From: Cladocopium goreaui
Lineage: Eukaryota > Sar > Dinophyceae > Suessiales > Symbiodiniaceae
Assembly (NCBI GenBank): GCA_947184155.2
Contig: CAMXCT020000443.1
Location: 1 to 64,000 of the forward strand
Reading direction: 5' to 3'
DNA: 64,000 nt
The notes beneath the pieces were generated by a model, which worked only from the letters and a program-made list of their open reading frames with translations, was not told the DNA's origin and searched no databases. Positions 1 to 14,100 of this stretch are shown piece after piece (position 1 is the first letter of the stretch; each line of letters opens with the position of its first letter). A program made the translations under genes and the position numbers.

Positions 1-60
1 CCAGAGGAAGCAGAGGGCAGCCCTCGGCGGGTCTGGGGTCGAGGAATCCAATCAGGAACA

Positions 61-1005
61 TTTCCTCCTCCCAGAAGAAATTAAAATTAAAATTGATTTG
101 AAATAATTACATTAAATTCACCATATTATGTATGGTTGGTTATCCATGTATAATCCCTTTTGGGTTGTTTTGTTTTTATGGGCTTGTTCTAGGTTTGGAT
201 CGATTTTTTTAAATATTTAATTATTTGTTTAATTTAATTTTTTAAGGATTATTTTTATTTTTGGTATGGTCTAACGCCTTGACCTGCCGATATTATAAAA
301 GACGTTTATTTCCGGTTATGACGTCATAATATATTGGTATATATTATACGTTGCCTTTTCCTTGTACGTTATATTATTCAGGAGGTATTTCAAATCAAAA
401 TTTATCCACCTATATTCCACAAAAATCATGAAAATAAATTAGATTTTATTTTGGTAAATTATATTGACAATATCGTATAAAATAATAATAAAGATTTTAT
501 AAATAAAAAATTTATAGGAAAATATAATTATTATATTTTTATTAAAATAGTTTTTTTATAATTTCGGTAGTTATTTCAATATAATATCTAATATATTATA
601 ATTATATTTGTAAAAATGGTTATAGTATAGTGGAGTTATAATTAGTGTAATTTGTTATAGTAATGTAATATAGTGTAGTTTAATTTAGTATATTAAAATA
701 TATTTATTACTATAATATCGTATAATATATATTATAATAATAGTTTTATTATATATAATTAGTAATAAATAAAATAAAATATAATTATATTTAGAATAAA
801 AATATATTTAATAATATTATAAAATAATATTGCTATAATTATAGCTATAATTATAATAATTATAATTATAATTATAGTAGTAATAATAATATTAATAATA
901 ATATAATATAATAAATATTATATAACTAAATTATTATTATTATTTTTTTCCTATTTTTTTAATAATTTTAAATTATACCAGTGATGACCCCAAACAAATA
1001 AAGAA
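61..1005. other. Extremely AT-rich block without genes
   Basis: Almost entirely A and T, with TATAAT/ATAATT-like low-complexity runs and no ORF of note. It contrasts sharply with the mixed composition right of 1,010. It could be a decayed AT satellite, an organelle-derived insertion or a relic intron. No organellar gene is recognisable, so the origin is left open. Confidence 0.6.
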
Positions 1006-1029
1006 ATTTTCAGTTATATTGTACATGCG

Positions 1030-3520
1030 AACCAAAGAACCCAGAATGGGAGACATGTATGGGAAACAAGCATAGGAAACAAGTATCCCTCACTAACTCT
1101 TTCTTTGACTAACTCCTTGTTTCCGACACTTGTCTCCCAATCTGGGTGCCTTGGGCCGCATAAGTTTACACTTGTTTCCCACACTTATCTCCCACTCTGA
1201 GTGCCTTGGGCCGCATGAATTTGTCTCCCACTTGTTTGTTTCCAAGTGGTGGTGGTGGAGGAATTGCCGATGGGGTTTTGGAGGAAGTCTCGAATGGAAT
1301 CCATTGTAATTTGCAACTCTGGGATCGTTTCCTCATTCTAAGGAGGAATTACCGATGGAGTTTTGAAGGCAATCTCGTACGAAAAACGTTTTTAAAAGAT
1401 AGCAGATGTACGAAAAAAAATCTTTCTTTTGTCTATAAAAAGCGAAACGGTTTCGTCTGTGGTCGGATCGATCATTCTCGGGTCACGCCCGATCCGTTCC
1501 GAATTATAAATGGAGTTTTACCTGTGTTTCGTGTATTGCGGTCGACAGGATTCCATTGTGATTTATAATTGTAGAATCGTTTTCGCAATGTAAATGGGAT
1601 TGTAAGTGGAAGTCTCGCACGAAATGTGTTTTGAGAGATAGCAGATAAACGAAAAACACCTTGGTTTTTCCATACACAGTCCGTCCCTAAACCTCGATAA
1701 TTTACCTCTGCGGTGCGACCGTTGCGAGAGGGCATTGTAAATGGGGTTTCAAGTATGTTTAGTGTATTTACCGTCGACAGAATTCTATTGTGATTTGCAA
1801 TTGTAGGATCGTTCCCGCAATCTACATGGGACTGCAAGTGGTGCTGGTTGATAAAGTGGTGCTGGTTGATAAGTTGCCGATGGAATTCCATTGTGATTTG
1901 CAACTGTAGGATCGTTCCCTTCACTGTGAATGGGATTGCAAGTGGTGCTGGTGGAGGAGTTGCCGATGGAGTGTTGAAGGAGGTCTCGCACGAAATGCGT
2001 TTTGAGAGATAGCAGATGTACGAAAGAAACATTGGTTTTTCCATATACAGTGAGGGAACGATTCTTCTGTTATAAATCACAATGGAATTCTACCGGCAAC
2101 TCACCCACCAGCACCACTTGTAATCCCGTTTACATTACCGGAACGCGATCCCACAGTTACAAACCACAATGGAATTCCGACCACACACGAGACCGTGTCG
2201 CAACTGTCGCACAGCAGAGATAGATCATCGAGGTTTCGGGGACAGACTGTGTATGGAAAAGAAAATGTTTCTTTCATACATCTGCTATCTCTCAAAAACG
2301 TTTTTCGTGCGAGACTTCCTTCAAGGCTCCATCGGCAACTCCTCCACCAGCACCACCTGCAGTGAGGGATCGATTCTAGAGTTACAAATCACAATGGAAT
2401 TCCATCGGCAACTCATCCACCAGCACCACTTGCAGTCCCATGTAGATTGCGGGAACGATCCTACAGTTACAAATCACAATGGAATTCTATCGACCGCAAA
2501 TACACCAAACATAGGTGAAACCCCATTTACAATACGGAACCGATCGGAACACAATCCGAAAATAATCCGACCACACACGAGACCCTCTCGCAACGGTCGC
2601 ACCGCAGAGGTAGATCTTGCCGATGCAGTTTTGGGGGAAGTCTCGCACGAAATGCGTTTTTAAGAGATAGCAGATGTACGAAACCTATGTTGTTCCATAC
2701 AAATTCTGTCCCCGAACCTCGATGGTCAACTTCTGCGGTGCGACAGTTGCGAGACGGTCTCGTGTGTAATCGGATCATTCTCGGATCATGTTCGGATTGG
2801 TTACACAATGTAAATGGGATTTCACCTGTGTTTCGTGCATTTACGGTCGACAGAATTCCTTTGTGATTTGCAACTGTAGGATCGTTCCCGCAATGTACAT
2901 GGGATTGCAAGTGGTGCTGGTGGAGAAGATGCCGATGGCGTTTTGAAGGGAGTCTCGCACGAAATGTGTTTTTGAGATAGCAAATGCACGAAACCCAATG
3001 TTTTTCCATACGCAGTCCATCTTAGAACCTACCTTTGCGGTGCGATGATTGCGAGACGGTCTCGTGTGTGGTCGGATCATGGGCGAATCATGGTCGGATC
3101 GGTTCCGCATTGTGAATGGGGTTTCATCTAGGTTTCGTACATTTGCGGTCGACAGAATTCAAACTGTGGGATCGTTCCCGCAATGTAAATGGGATTGGAA
3201 GTGGTGTTGGTGAGTTGCCGACAGAATTCCACTGTGATTTGTAACTGTAGGATCGTTCCCGTAATGTGAATGGGATTGCAAGTGGTGCTGGTGGATGAGT
3301 TGCCGATGGAATTCCATTGTGATTTGCAACTAAAGGATCGTTCCCGCAATGTAAATGGGATTGCAAGTGGTGCTGGTGGATGAGTTGCCGATAGAATTCC
3401 ATTGTGATTTGTAACTGTGGGATCGTTCTCGCAATGTAAATGAGATTACAAGTGGTGCTAGTGGATAAGTTACTGATGGAATTCCACTCTGGCAACTGTA
3501 GGATCGTTCCCGCAATGTAA
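1030..3520. repeat. Cluster of diverged ~80-86 bp repeats with an inverted internal block
   Basis: A core containing GGATCGTTCCCGCAATGTAA followed by a GTGGTGCTGGTGGA stretch recurs near 1,809, 1,912, 2,880, 3,171, 3,250, 3,337, 3,421 and 3,503, spaced 79-86 bp at the right end. Between about 2,035 and 2,640 the same elements appear as their reverse complement, so the block contains large imperfect palindromes. A second family (CTCGCACGAAATG.., AGATAGCAGATGTACG) alternates with it. At 1,111-1,216 a ~58 bp unit ending GTGCCTTGGGCCGCAT is tandemly duplicated. The many short ORFs here on both strands follow the repeat periodicity and are not credible genes. Confidence 0.8.
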
Positions 3521-3531
3521 ATGGGACAACT

Positions 3532-3979
3532 CAGTCTTTGCAGATCGCATTGTAGTGGCTGCGTCAAGGTTGCTTCGTGCTGTGGCTGCATTCGTACGTT
3601 TTACTATTTATTGTGTTTTGCAGCTGGATCTCGTAAATCGTATTGGAGTGGCTGCATGAAGGCTGCGACAGTGATTTGTCAGCAAATTTTTTCCATTTTC
3701 GCGCCAGTAACTTTCCTTCTAAAAATGCTTTTAAAAAGTGCTTCAAAATCGTTTTTTTTCGCTCTGGTGTCGAGATCCGGTTTTGGAGCTTTAATTTCCG
3801 AAGCCGTTGCCCGTAGTTTTATTGTGTTTTGTAACTCAGTTTCTGCAGATCGCATCGTAATGGCTGCGTCAAGATTACTTCGTGCTGTGGCTACATTCGT
3901 AATACTATTGTTTTTTGCAGCTGGATCTCGGAAATCGTATTGGAGTGGCTGCATGAAGGCTGCGAAATGGATTTGTTAG
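3532..3979. repeat. Two direct copies of a ~150 bp unit
   Basis: Copy one spans about 3,532-3,685 and copy two about 3,837-3,979. Both run from a GCAGATCGCAT motif through GCTGCGTCAAG, GCAGCTGGATCTCG and TATTGGAGTGGCTGCATGAA. They are roughly 85-90% alike by eye and separated by ~150 bp of other sequence. A 152-codon plus-strand ORF spans both copies, but it has no recognisable domain and appears to be a product of the duplication. Confidence 0.7.
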
Positions 3980-4039
3980 CGCATTTTCTCCATTTTAGCA
4001 CTAGTGTTTCACTAGTGTTTTTTTGTTGCACGTAGGTTC

Positions 4040-4312
4040 AAAGCAGTGTGAAGTGTGGGGCGTGAAGAGTGCAGTGTGAAGTATGAAGTATGAAGGAAGC
4101 AGTGGGAAGTAAGAAGTATGAACTGTGGAATGTGAAGTGTAAAGTGTGGAGTGTGAAGTTTAAGTTTGGAGTACGAAGAGCGCAGTGTGAAGTGTAAACC
4201 ATGAAGTGTAAGGTTTGGAGTGTGAAGGAAGCAGTGAGAAGTGAGAAGTATGGAGTGTGAAATTTGGAGTGCGAAGAGTGCAGTGTGCAGTATGAGGTAT
4301 GGAGTGTCGAGG
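4040..4312. repeat. Degenerate GTGTGAAGTATGAAG-type minisatellite
   Basis: Decamer to pentadecamer units built from GTGTGAAGT, GTATGAAGT and GTGTGGAGT repeat irregularly. All six frames are partly open, and the translations (TLHTSHFTLHT-like) only mirror the repeat. The unit resembles the GATGTGAAGATGAG array in repeat family B but is not the same. Confidence 0.8.
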
Positions 4313-4339
4313 GAAGGACACAATCGGGACAGGTTGTTT

Positions 4340-5290
4340 TTGAACCATAGGTCATTTATTTTTGGGAAACTTCCGCCGCCGGATTGCCCGGGTCTATGTT
4401 AATTTTACGAAAATTGCTTAATTTTTCGAAATTAATAACATCAAACCTAATATTACGCAAAATCATCTTTCCAAAACTAAAGATCTAATGCTCCAAAATA
4501 CAACCCGTCTCCGGAAATCAGTACCTGGACCTCCTAACAGCTCTAATGAACATTTCTCTTATATTACGCCTTCTTTGCAAATCCTTTTCAAATGTCGTAC
4601 GCCTGCCATTGCTTTTAAAAATGCTATAAAACCTTCACGTTTTGCTCACTTTTAACAAGGTATACAATCTCTTGCGCCTATCACGCAAAACGACATCCAA
4701 ACGTCTAAAAAAGGCACACATATGTGTTGCTTTACACTTTTTAACTTCGAAATGTGCTTCGCGTCACAACGGCGTGCGCTTTTTCGACATCTCAACTTCT
4801 AAATGTGGCCCGATAATGTAGGGTTTTAACATTTTGACATCTAAATCTACTTCGCGCCACAACGGCGTCCACCTTTTCGACATCTCCACTTCTAAAAGCG
4901 CTCCGAAGCTGAGGTATTTTGTACATTTTTAACTTTGAAATGTGCTTCGCGCCACAACGGCGTGCACTTTTTCGACATCTCAACTTCAAAAAGTGCTCCG
5001 AACGTGACGTGTTTTTAATTTTTTTCACTCGCAAATATGCTTCGCGCCATAACGGCGTGCAACTTTTCATCTCTCATCTGGCCAGCTGGCTCTGCACCCG
5101 CCGCTTTAGCGAGCCTACTTTTTGACCCTCCGGAGCCACAAATCATTGGAAAAATACAGTGTTTCGTAACTTTCCTACCTTTTCGCGCTCCTGGATCCTC
5201 TTTTTTCTAAGACTTTCTTTTTCTTGATCTTCTTTCTTCTTCTCTTCTCTTCTCTGACCCTTATGTATTTTTATATTTTAATATACATTT
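4340..5290 (+). repeat. Partial, rearranged copy of repeat family A
   Basis: 4,745-5,075 holds about four ~95 bp units of the TGCTTCGCGCCACAACGGCG type. They are followed by the conserved stretch (CTCTCATCTGGCCAGC, CCGCCGCTTTAGCGAG, CCTCCGGAGCCACAAATC) and a CTTCT-rich tract, as in the full copy at 48,909-50,033 and in the same orientation. A fragment at about 4,345-4,385 (GAAACTTCCGCCGCC after a T-rich run) matches the other terminus but in opposite orientation, so this copy is rearranged. It has no coding potential. Confidence 0.7.
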
Positions 5291-6087
5291 ATAAATATTT
5301 TTTTTAAGAAGCAGGCAAAGAAAAATTCGGCAACTCCCCTCATTTCAGGATGATGTGCCGTAATTTCAACCCTTTACAATTTGCAAAGCCTTTTCAAAAT
5401 CGAACGTGACCTATGATGTGGCAGCATGATGTGGCAGCGACGCATCTTGCCACATGTCATCATGAGCCTGCAACTGCTCAGCGGTGTGCTGGGTTGTATT
5501 GGGCTAGGGTCTGGCTTGCACCCACAAATTCTGCAATCAATATCCAAGGGCCCGTCACAACTCTTCTGATCCTACCTGATTAAATCGTCAGGTTTTGCAG
5601 TGGTCTTTAACAGCAGGTCAACCTCGAACAACTGAAGCAAAACAATATTAGATTCATTCAGTATCATCAAGTCATTTGCATCCATTTGGGGCACCATTGG
5701 CCATGTCTTTGCGTATCGCAATCATCGCAAGTATTGCAATCCAAGACTCAGCAAAGGCATCGCCCAAGCACTCGAAGACGACTAAGACGACTCGGAGGTG
5801 GAGGTGGGAGCTGCAATTCATAGGTCTCCTGGCGCCCAGAGAAACCGTGAAGTTGCGACAACTTCAAGGAAGTACCAAATGTTAGGAACGGTCTGGAAGC
5901 TGGATGAAGGCACAATCTCAACTTTCTTGCTCTTTCTGCGGGCTTCCCTAGAAACATGAAATCATTTTGAGCAAGTCAACTGGCCAGAGCAAATGACCCC
6001 ACATCTAAGTTGGAATTACAAACAATTTTCTTCTAAGATCTGCAGCTTTTCTTCGCCCTGTTCCATCGCATGGTTCCCCCTGAGACT
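5291..6087. other. Non-repetitive spacer / probable 3' flank of the hydrolase gene
   Basis: No repeat or convincing exon is seen. A 69-codon minus-strand ORF at 5,748-5,957 has no recognisable motif. The right edge probably contains the 3' UTR of the minus-strand metallo-beta-lactamase-fold gene that ends at 6,088. Confidence 0.4.
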
Positions 6088-9000
6088 TCATCTGAACCGT
6101 ACCTCCTCCAACAGTGGCACATCATCATCCAGTGTCAGGTTCATCTCAAGCTCTAAACCGTCATAACCTAAAGCTGTGGTTCAGCGCTGGAAGGATGTAT
6201 GTGGCTTGGATATGACAGGTGACAGGTTTTGCAAGACTTTCTTCATATCCAAACTATGATAATCTTGGAAAGAAACAAGTTCCAAGGATGTGGTGCCAGC
6301 AGACCGATTCAGTGAGGGCAGTGAGGGCTGTGCCAAGCCACTTAATTCCACATGCAGCCCTTCAGATCGGAGTTTGAAGAGCTCTTGGTTGTCATGAAAA
6401 TGATCAAATTGGCAGGACCTCAGAGTGAGACCCAAATCATCAAATCATGCGTTGCACGCTGAGGTGCATGAATCCTGAGCTTGTGTCGACCCAAAAAATC
6501 ATCAACATGCAAATAGGCAAGCAATATAAGCAATACCAAAGCACTTCAAAATCAAGCTTGTCAAGCACTTTGTCAAGCAATCGTTTAGATCCCTGCCAAC
6601 TTCAGCAAGTTGGCTTGGCCCAAGGATAGCAATTCACCACCTGTTTCCAATACGGAAGTTTGCAATGCTCCAAGTCACATGCCAATGAGCAACGCTCGCT
6701 TTGGTCGAAGTAAACGAACCTGAAACTCATCGTGCAACCCAACCTGTTTCCAAATGTACGGAAATGGACCGAATGGACTTCCCAGCTATTCAGCCATTCT
6801 TCACATCGATGGCTTCGAGGAGACTCTACAATGGACATGTCCCTGCAAGATCATTGCAGTCAGTATCGGCACTTGGTTTACAAATTGTTTCTGGGAACTT
6901 TGGTGAGCTTTGTCAACATGTCTCGTGAATCCAAATGACTTGACTGAAGTGCGCAGGAAGCTGTGAACCACCGGGACCGGTAGCTGAGCACCCCACCAAT
7001 TCGAGCGCTTGCGGGAGTCCAAAATGTGAGTAGTGGGGACCTGCCCGCAGAGATCAACGCACCAATTCGGGGAGGGTTCTGGAACCCATGCTGTCCACTG
7101 ACAGCACTGTCCACTTGTGACACCTGCACGGAATTTCCGCCTGATTTCAGCAAGGCATCCACCACTAGGACCTGAAAGGGACGAGCTGAGTGCGTCGAGC
7201 AAAAGGGAATGCAGTCGTAAAACAAAGTCAAAGTAAGTTAAAGTCTTGAGAGTTGACAGAACAATCCAGAAAATTCTCAAACAAAAGTCCTGCAAATTCA
7301 TTCTCGCACTGCCACTTGCAGTGTCTGACCAATTGGGTTTAAGCTCAAACTCTGTGTAAAGCGAATCGAAGTCTGCTTCTGGACTCACCGGACTGTGCCT
7401 CCGCCTGAGTAGATTTCAATATTGCCATGGTATCGTCAGGAACTTTGCTGACATCCTGGCGCCAGGGCTGTGGGCCCAACTGCGGAAACTCCTGACCGTG
7501 TAGTGCAAACTGAAAGGAAGTGCTGTCATGTTTCAGGCAAGCTTGCGAATAACACGTGGTTTGATGATTAAGAGAGGCTTCCCATCTCAAAGTGAGATGG
7601 AGGACGGAAATCTCACCACCGCCACCCTGAAACTTGGTGTCGGCGTCAAGGCACGGACAAATAAATGAACTCGCCCTTGGCGCCAAAACGAAAACCCATG
7701 CAGACATAGGTTCCACCGTGTAGCACCGGCAAAGGTTGCACTTGCAATCCTGGAAACAAACTTTGGGACAACAGCTTGTGACACTATGGCTGGCTTCCCC
7801 GCAAGTTGGAAACATACCTAGGAATGATCAGTCGAAATGGTAGTAAATACCGTCAATACTTCAGCAAAATAACTGGTTGGTGGAGCCACCCGTTCTGAAA
7901 ATGGGCAAGTCGAAAGGCTGCTGGAATTCGTGCCACACTGCAAAAATAAAAGTCAATCGTGATTATGATGCCAGGTACGTGGAAGGCAAATCGCATGAAA
8001 ACAAAATAAAACAAAAACAGCAGTTTGCATTGGTGATATACTCATTTATAGCCATTATACCAACATTTGTGGCACCAAAGTGCCAAACCCATCATTTTCT
8101 TGCAGAATCCGGATCGTTAGGCCTGACAGTGGCTGAAACTTCTGAAAGTCTGCCACTCGATGGGGCGCCAGTCCAGTGGCGATCCTCAGACACCCGGACT
8201 GAAGTGCCAAAAATGCTACATCTTCAAACAGCTTCAAATTGTATCATGTCATGGGATAAAACATGGCTCAAAACTGTGAATTGGATGAATCAACTTGAAT
8301 CAACGTGACGATGGGGCAGCGTTGCAGGCTTCAAAACCAACTTCTAGAGCACTCAGTAGAAAGGTTGACCCATTTCCATTAAACAAATGTGCAGACGGTA
8401 GGTGATTAGGCGTAAAAAGAAATCACTTTGGCAAGTTCTTTGATGCTTGGGGAATTTCCAACTTCCGAAAGCAAGCTTTCCCTTCGGCCGCGGTTTCAAC
8501 ACGTGCGCCGAAGGCTCCGAGAAGTGGAGGTCCTCCGTCGCAGAGAGGGCGAGCCAGAGCCCACCGGCAACATGTAGTGGAAGTGGCTCCAGACCTAGCG
8601 ATGTGATGTGCTTGGAATTGGACGAGCCAAGTTTGCCCTTTGGAATATATATATATATATATTTATACACGTATATATACACTTATTGATTGGGTCAATA
8701 TGATTATGATTTATGATTTCTCAATAGTTCCAAATGAATCAATAAGATTCATGTTAATATGCTTGTAGGAATTGCGGACATCAATATTTTGATCTAATAT
8801 CTTGTTGATACGCGGTTCTGATTTATGATTGCATCATTCGACTATGTTCATGGTTGAGGCTTCACCGCATTACTTGCATATCGGAAAGCGGTTGTGAGTG
8901 AATCATACCCCTGAAAGAATTTAGCCATCATTTGATGCCTGGCATCAACTATCGCATGACAATGAAGCATTCTCAACTCTGCAGTGGCTTGGAATTGGAA

Positions 9001-11149
9001 AATTTCATGAGTCAGCATGTGCTAATTTTTTAATGGGACATTTACAAAGTGATTTTCCATTGGTATATTTGATTGCCAAAGGACAAATTCCTTGGATCAT
9101 TCCATCCAAATGTCCCAACAGTCCTACCCATTGCCACCTCTTTGACTGTGTCTCTGCTGGCAAAGATGGGAGTCTTCGCTTTCAAGACCCACTGGCTAGG
9201 AGGTTCACGGGCCAACTGTACCTGGCCAAGTCTTTTTTTTTTATCGCGATATAGCAAGGTAATGCCGTGATACTATGAGGGTCAAAAGGGACTACTCATG
9301 TTCCAAATATACACAACATATCCATTTATAAATACATATATACATATATACATACATACATACATGCATGCATCACATACATACATACATACATACATAC
9401 ATTACATACATTACATTACATACATTACATACATTACATACATTACATACATTACATACATTACATACATTACATACACTACATACATTACATACATTAC
9501 ATACACTACATACACTACATACACTACATACACTACATACACTACATACACTACATACACTACATACACTACATACACTACATACACTACATACACTACA
9601 TACATTACATACATTACATACATTACATACATTACATACATTACATACATTACATACATTACATACATTACATACATTACATACATTACATACATTACAT
9701 ACATTACATACATTACATACAGTACATACAGTACATACAGTACATACAGTACATACAGTACATACAGTACATACAGTACATACAGTACATACAGTACATA
9801 CAGTACATACATTACATACATTACATACATTACATACATTACATACATTACATACATTACATACATTACATACATTACATACATTACATACATTACATAC
9901 ATTACATACATTACATACATTACATACATTACATACATTACATACCTTACATACATTACATACATTACATACATTACATACATTACATACATTACATACA
10001 TTACATACATACATACATTACATACATTACATACATTACATACATTACATACATTACATACCATACATACATTACATACATTACATACATTACATACATT
10101 ACATACATTACATACATTACATACATTACATACATTACATACATACATACATACATACATACCTACATACCTACATACCTACATACCTACATACCTACAT
10201 ACCTACATACCTACATACCTACATACCTACATACATACATACATACATTACTTACATTACATTACATTACATTACATTTAATTACATTACATACATACAT
10301 CCATGCATGCATCACATACATACATACATACGTACGTACGTACATACATACATACATACTTACATTACATTACATTAAATTACGTTACATACATACATCC
10401 ATGCATGCATCACATACATACATACATACGTACGTACGTACATACATACATACTTACTTACATTACATTAAATTACATACATACATCCATGCATGCATCA
10501 CATACATACATACATACGTACGTACGTACATACATACATACTTACTTACATTACATTAAATTACATTACATACATACATCCATGCATGCATCACATACAT
10601 ACATACATACGTACGTACGTACATACATACATACTTACTTACTTACATTACATTACATTATATTACATTACATTAAATTACATTACATACATACATCCAT
10701 GCATGCATCACATACATACATACATACATACGTACGTACGTACGTACATACATACATCCTTACTTACATTACATTAAATTACATTACATACATACATCCA
10801 TGCATCACATACATACATACATACATACGTACGTACGTACATACATACATACTTACTTACATTACATTAAATTACATTACATACATCCATGCATGCATCA
10901 CATACATACATACATACGTACGTACGTACATACATACATACTTACTTACATTACATTACATTAAATTACATTACATACATACATCCATGCATGCATCACA
11001 TACATACATACGTACGTACGTACATACATACATACTTACATTACATTAAATTACATTAAATTACATTAAATTACATTACATTACATTAAATTACATTACA
11101 TACATACATCCATGCATGCATCACATACATACATACATACATACATACA

Positions 11150-11180
<31 letters not shown>

Positions 11181-14100
11181 CATAATATGTATATTACATT
11201 ACATTACATTACATTACATACATATATACATATTATGTATATATGTATGTATATTGATTGTGTATATATGTCTTATGTAGCATCTATCCATCATTGCCCA
11301 TCCATAGGAAGTGGCCCGCCACGACCGCGACTCGCCTCGCGCAAGGAGTCCAGACCCAGGATGGCATCGGCATGGCCGTGTGTCAGCAGGACAGCCTCAA
11401 AGGGAACCCTGGGAAGAAATATTTGGCAGATGTAATGGCTGATGTATTTTTCTAAATATAAATATGTAAAGATACATCATAAACCATTCTACTAGATGTA
11501 AATATAAGCATAGATAAATGCATATAAATATACATCATATATCATGGAACTATAACTTAAGCATAATGCGTATAGGTCGTAGAGGTATATCCCATTCTGG
11601 AAGTATGTTGACCATGATGCTGCCAGGGAACGTTGACGCCTTGAATCCCCAGCCTGGGAAAGTGTCGCCGAACTGCCTGCCATTTTTCGAAAGGGGGAAA
11701 ATAAGGAAAAGACGTTTGAAATCAATCATGGTTATACCAATCTCTGATCTTGAATCCAAATCACCTTTATTTGGCACCTAAAGACTATCAATCTGATTGG
11801 TTTTAACTCCAAATTACATAAGCCAATGGGGATTATCATCTCAGACAGGGTTAAAACATGTCCAAATCATCAAAATGTAAGAAATATATATATATATATA
11901 TACTATAACATATAACTATATAACCATATCAAAGGTCAACAAGCAGCTAATCATCGAAGGAAGTTTAGAAGCTAAACTTCCGACAATATGGACAGTTGAA
12001 ACGCAGAGCAGGGAAGAGGCAGAGAGAAGAGAAACGATAAGAAGAAAGAAGAGGTAGATGCGCGAAAAGATAGGAAAGTCGCGAAACACTGTATTTTTCC
12101 AATGATTTGTGGCTCCGGAGGGTCAAAAAGTAGGCTCGCTAAAGCGGCGGGTGCAGAGCCAGCTGGCCAGATGAGAGATGAAAAGTTGCACGCCGTTGTG
12201 GCGCGAAGCACATTTCCAAGTCAAAATGGCCAAAACACTAGAGGAGCGGACCACTTTTGGAAGTTGCGATGTCGAAAAAGTGCACGCCGTTGTGGCGAGA
12301 AGCACAGTTTGAAGTCAAAATGTACAAAACACCTCAGTGTCGGACGACTTTTGGAAGTTGAGATGTCGAAAAAGTGCACGCCGTTGTGGCGCGAAGCACA
12401 TTTTGAAGTCAAAATGTACAAAACACACCATTCTCGGACCACTTTTGGAGGTTCAGATGTCGAAAAAGTGTCGAAAAAGTGCACGCCGTTGTGGCGCGAA
12501 GCACATTTCGAAGTCAAAAGTGTAAACAACTGAGGGTTTTGAGTCTTTTTTGACGTGAAGATGTCGAAAAAGTAGACACTGATTAACTTAACTAACTTGA
12601 CTAACTTAACTAACTTCACTAACTTAACTACCCTAACTTCGACGACAACAGCAACAGCAACAGCAACAGCAACAACAACAACAACAACACCAACACCAAC
12701 AACTACAACAACTACAACTACAACAACTACACAACAACTACAACTACAACTACAACTAGAACTAGAACTACAACAACTACAACAACAACAACAGCAACAG
12801 CAACAACAACAACAGCAACAACAACAACAACAACAACAACAACTACAATAACTACAACTACAACTACACAACAACAACTAGAACTACAACTACAACAACT
12901 ACAGCTACAACAACAACAACAACAACCTATAGCTACAACAACAACAACAACAAGAACAACAACAACTACAACAACAGCAACAACAACAACTACAACAGCT
13001 ACAACAGCTACAACAACAACAACAACAACAACTACTACTACTACTACTACAACAACTACACTACACGACAACTACAACCACACAACAGCTACAGCTACAA
13101 CTACAACAACAACAACAACTACAACTACAACAACTACAACTACAACTACAAAACAACTAGTTACAACTATATGACTGCAACTACACTACACTAATTACAT
13201 TACACCACAACTACACCTCCACTACCCTACAACTACAACTACAGTTGCAGTACATCACACTACATCCAGCAGTTGTGGGTGAGGTGACCACTGCAACCAT
13301 TTTTGGAGGTTCAGATGTTGAAAAAGTGTACGCTGTTGTGGCGCGAAGCACACTTCGAAGTCACACTACATTACAGTACATTACACTCCAGTACACTCCA
13401 CTACACTAACTTACACTACACCACACTACATTACACTGAATGACACTGCAACACAGATAGACAGGTAGACAGCTAGACAGATAGACAGATGAAAGGGAGC
13501 GAGAGATAGACAGGTAGGTAGATAGATAGATAGATAGGTAATTAAATGAAAGAGAGAGAGAGAGAGAGGCCAGCTGGGTAGACGAGATAGATAGATAGAT
13601 GGCTAGACAGATAGACAGACAGAAAAACAGACAGATCGATAGACAGACAGACAGACAGACAGACAGATAGATAGATAGAGAGATAGATAGAAAGAAAGAA
13701 AGATAGATAGATACATAGATAGATAGACAGACAGACAGATACATAGATAGATAGATAGATAGACAGATAGCTAGATAGATAGACAGACAGATAAATAGAT
13801 AGAGAGAGAGAGAGATAGATAGATAGATAGATAGGTAATTAGATGAAAGAGAGAGAGGGAGATAGATAGATAAATAGATAGACAGATAGATAGGTAGATA
13901 GATAGAAAGGTACATAGATAGATAGACAGATCGATAGATAGATAGATAGGAGATAGATACATAGATACATAGATAGATAGTCAGAGAAAGAGAGAGAAAG
14001 AGAGGAGACCTCAAGCACCTTTCGGTCCATCAGTGGCTTCGCTCTGCCATCCCTGATTCACAACCACCAACCTCTCCTATAGGTTTCCTATTTTTGAAAC

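Noticed and set aside
1472-2080. 202-codon minus-strand ORF, and similar ORFs to 3,591
   Set aside because: They follow the ~80 bp repeat units and change frame between copies; no domain.
9298-11049. ORFs of 213-336 codons on both strands
   Set aside because: All are translations of the ACAT/TTACATACA satellite; open in several frames because the repeat lacks stops.
12221-14014. Poly-Cys, poly-Val, poly-Gln and SIYLS-type ORFs
   Set aside because: Products of trinucleotide and tetranucleotide microsatellites inside the family A element.
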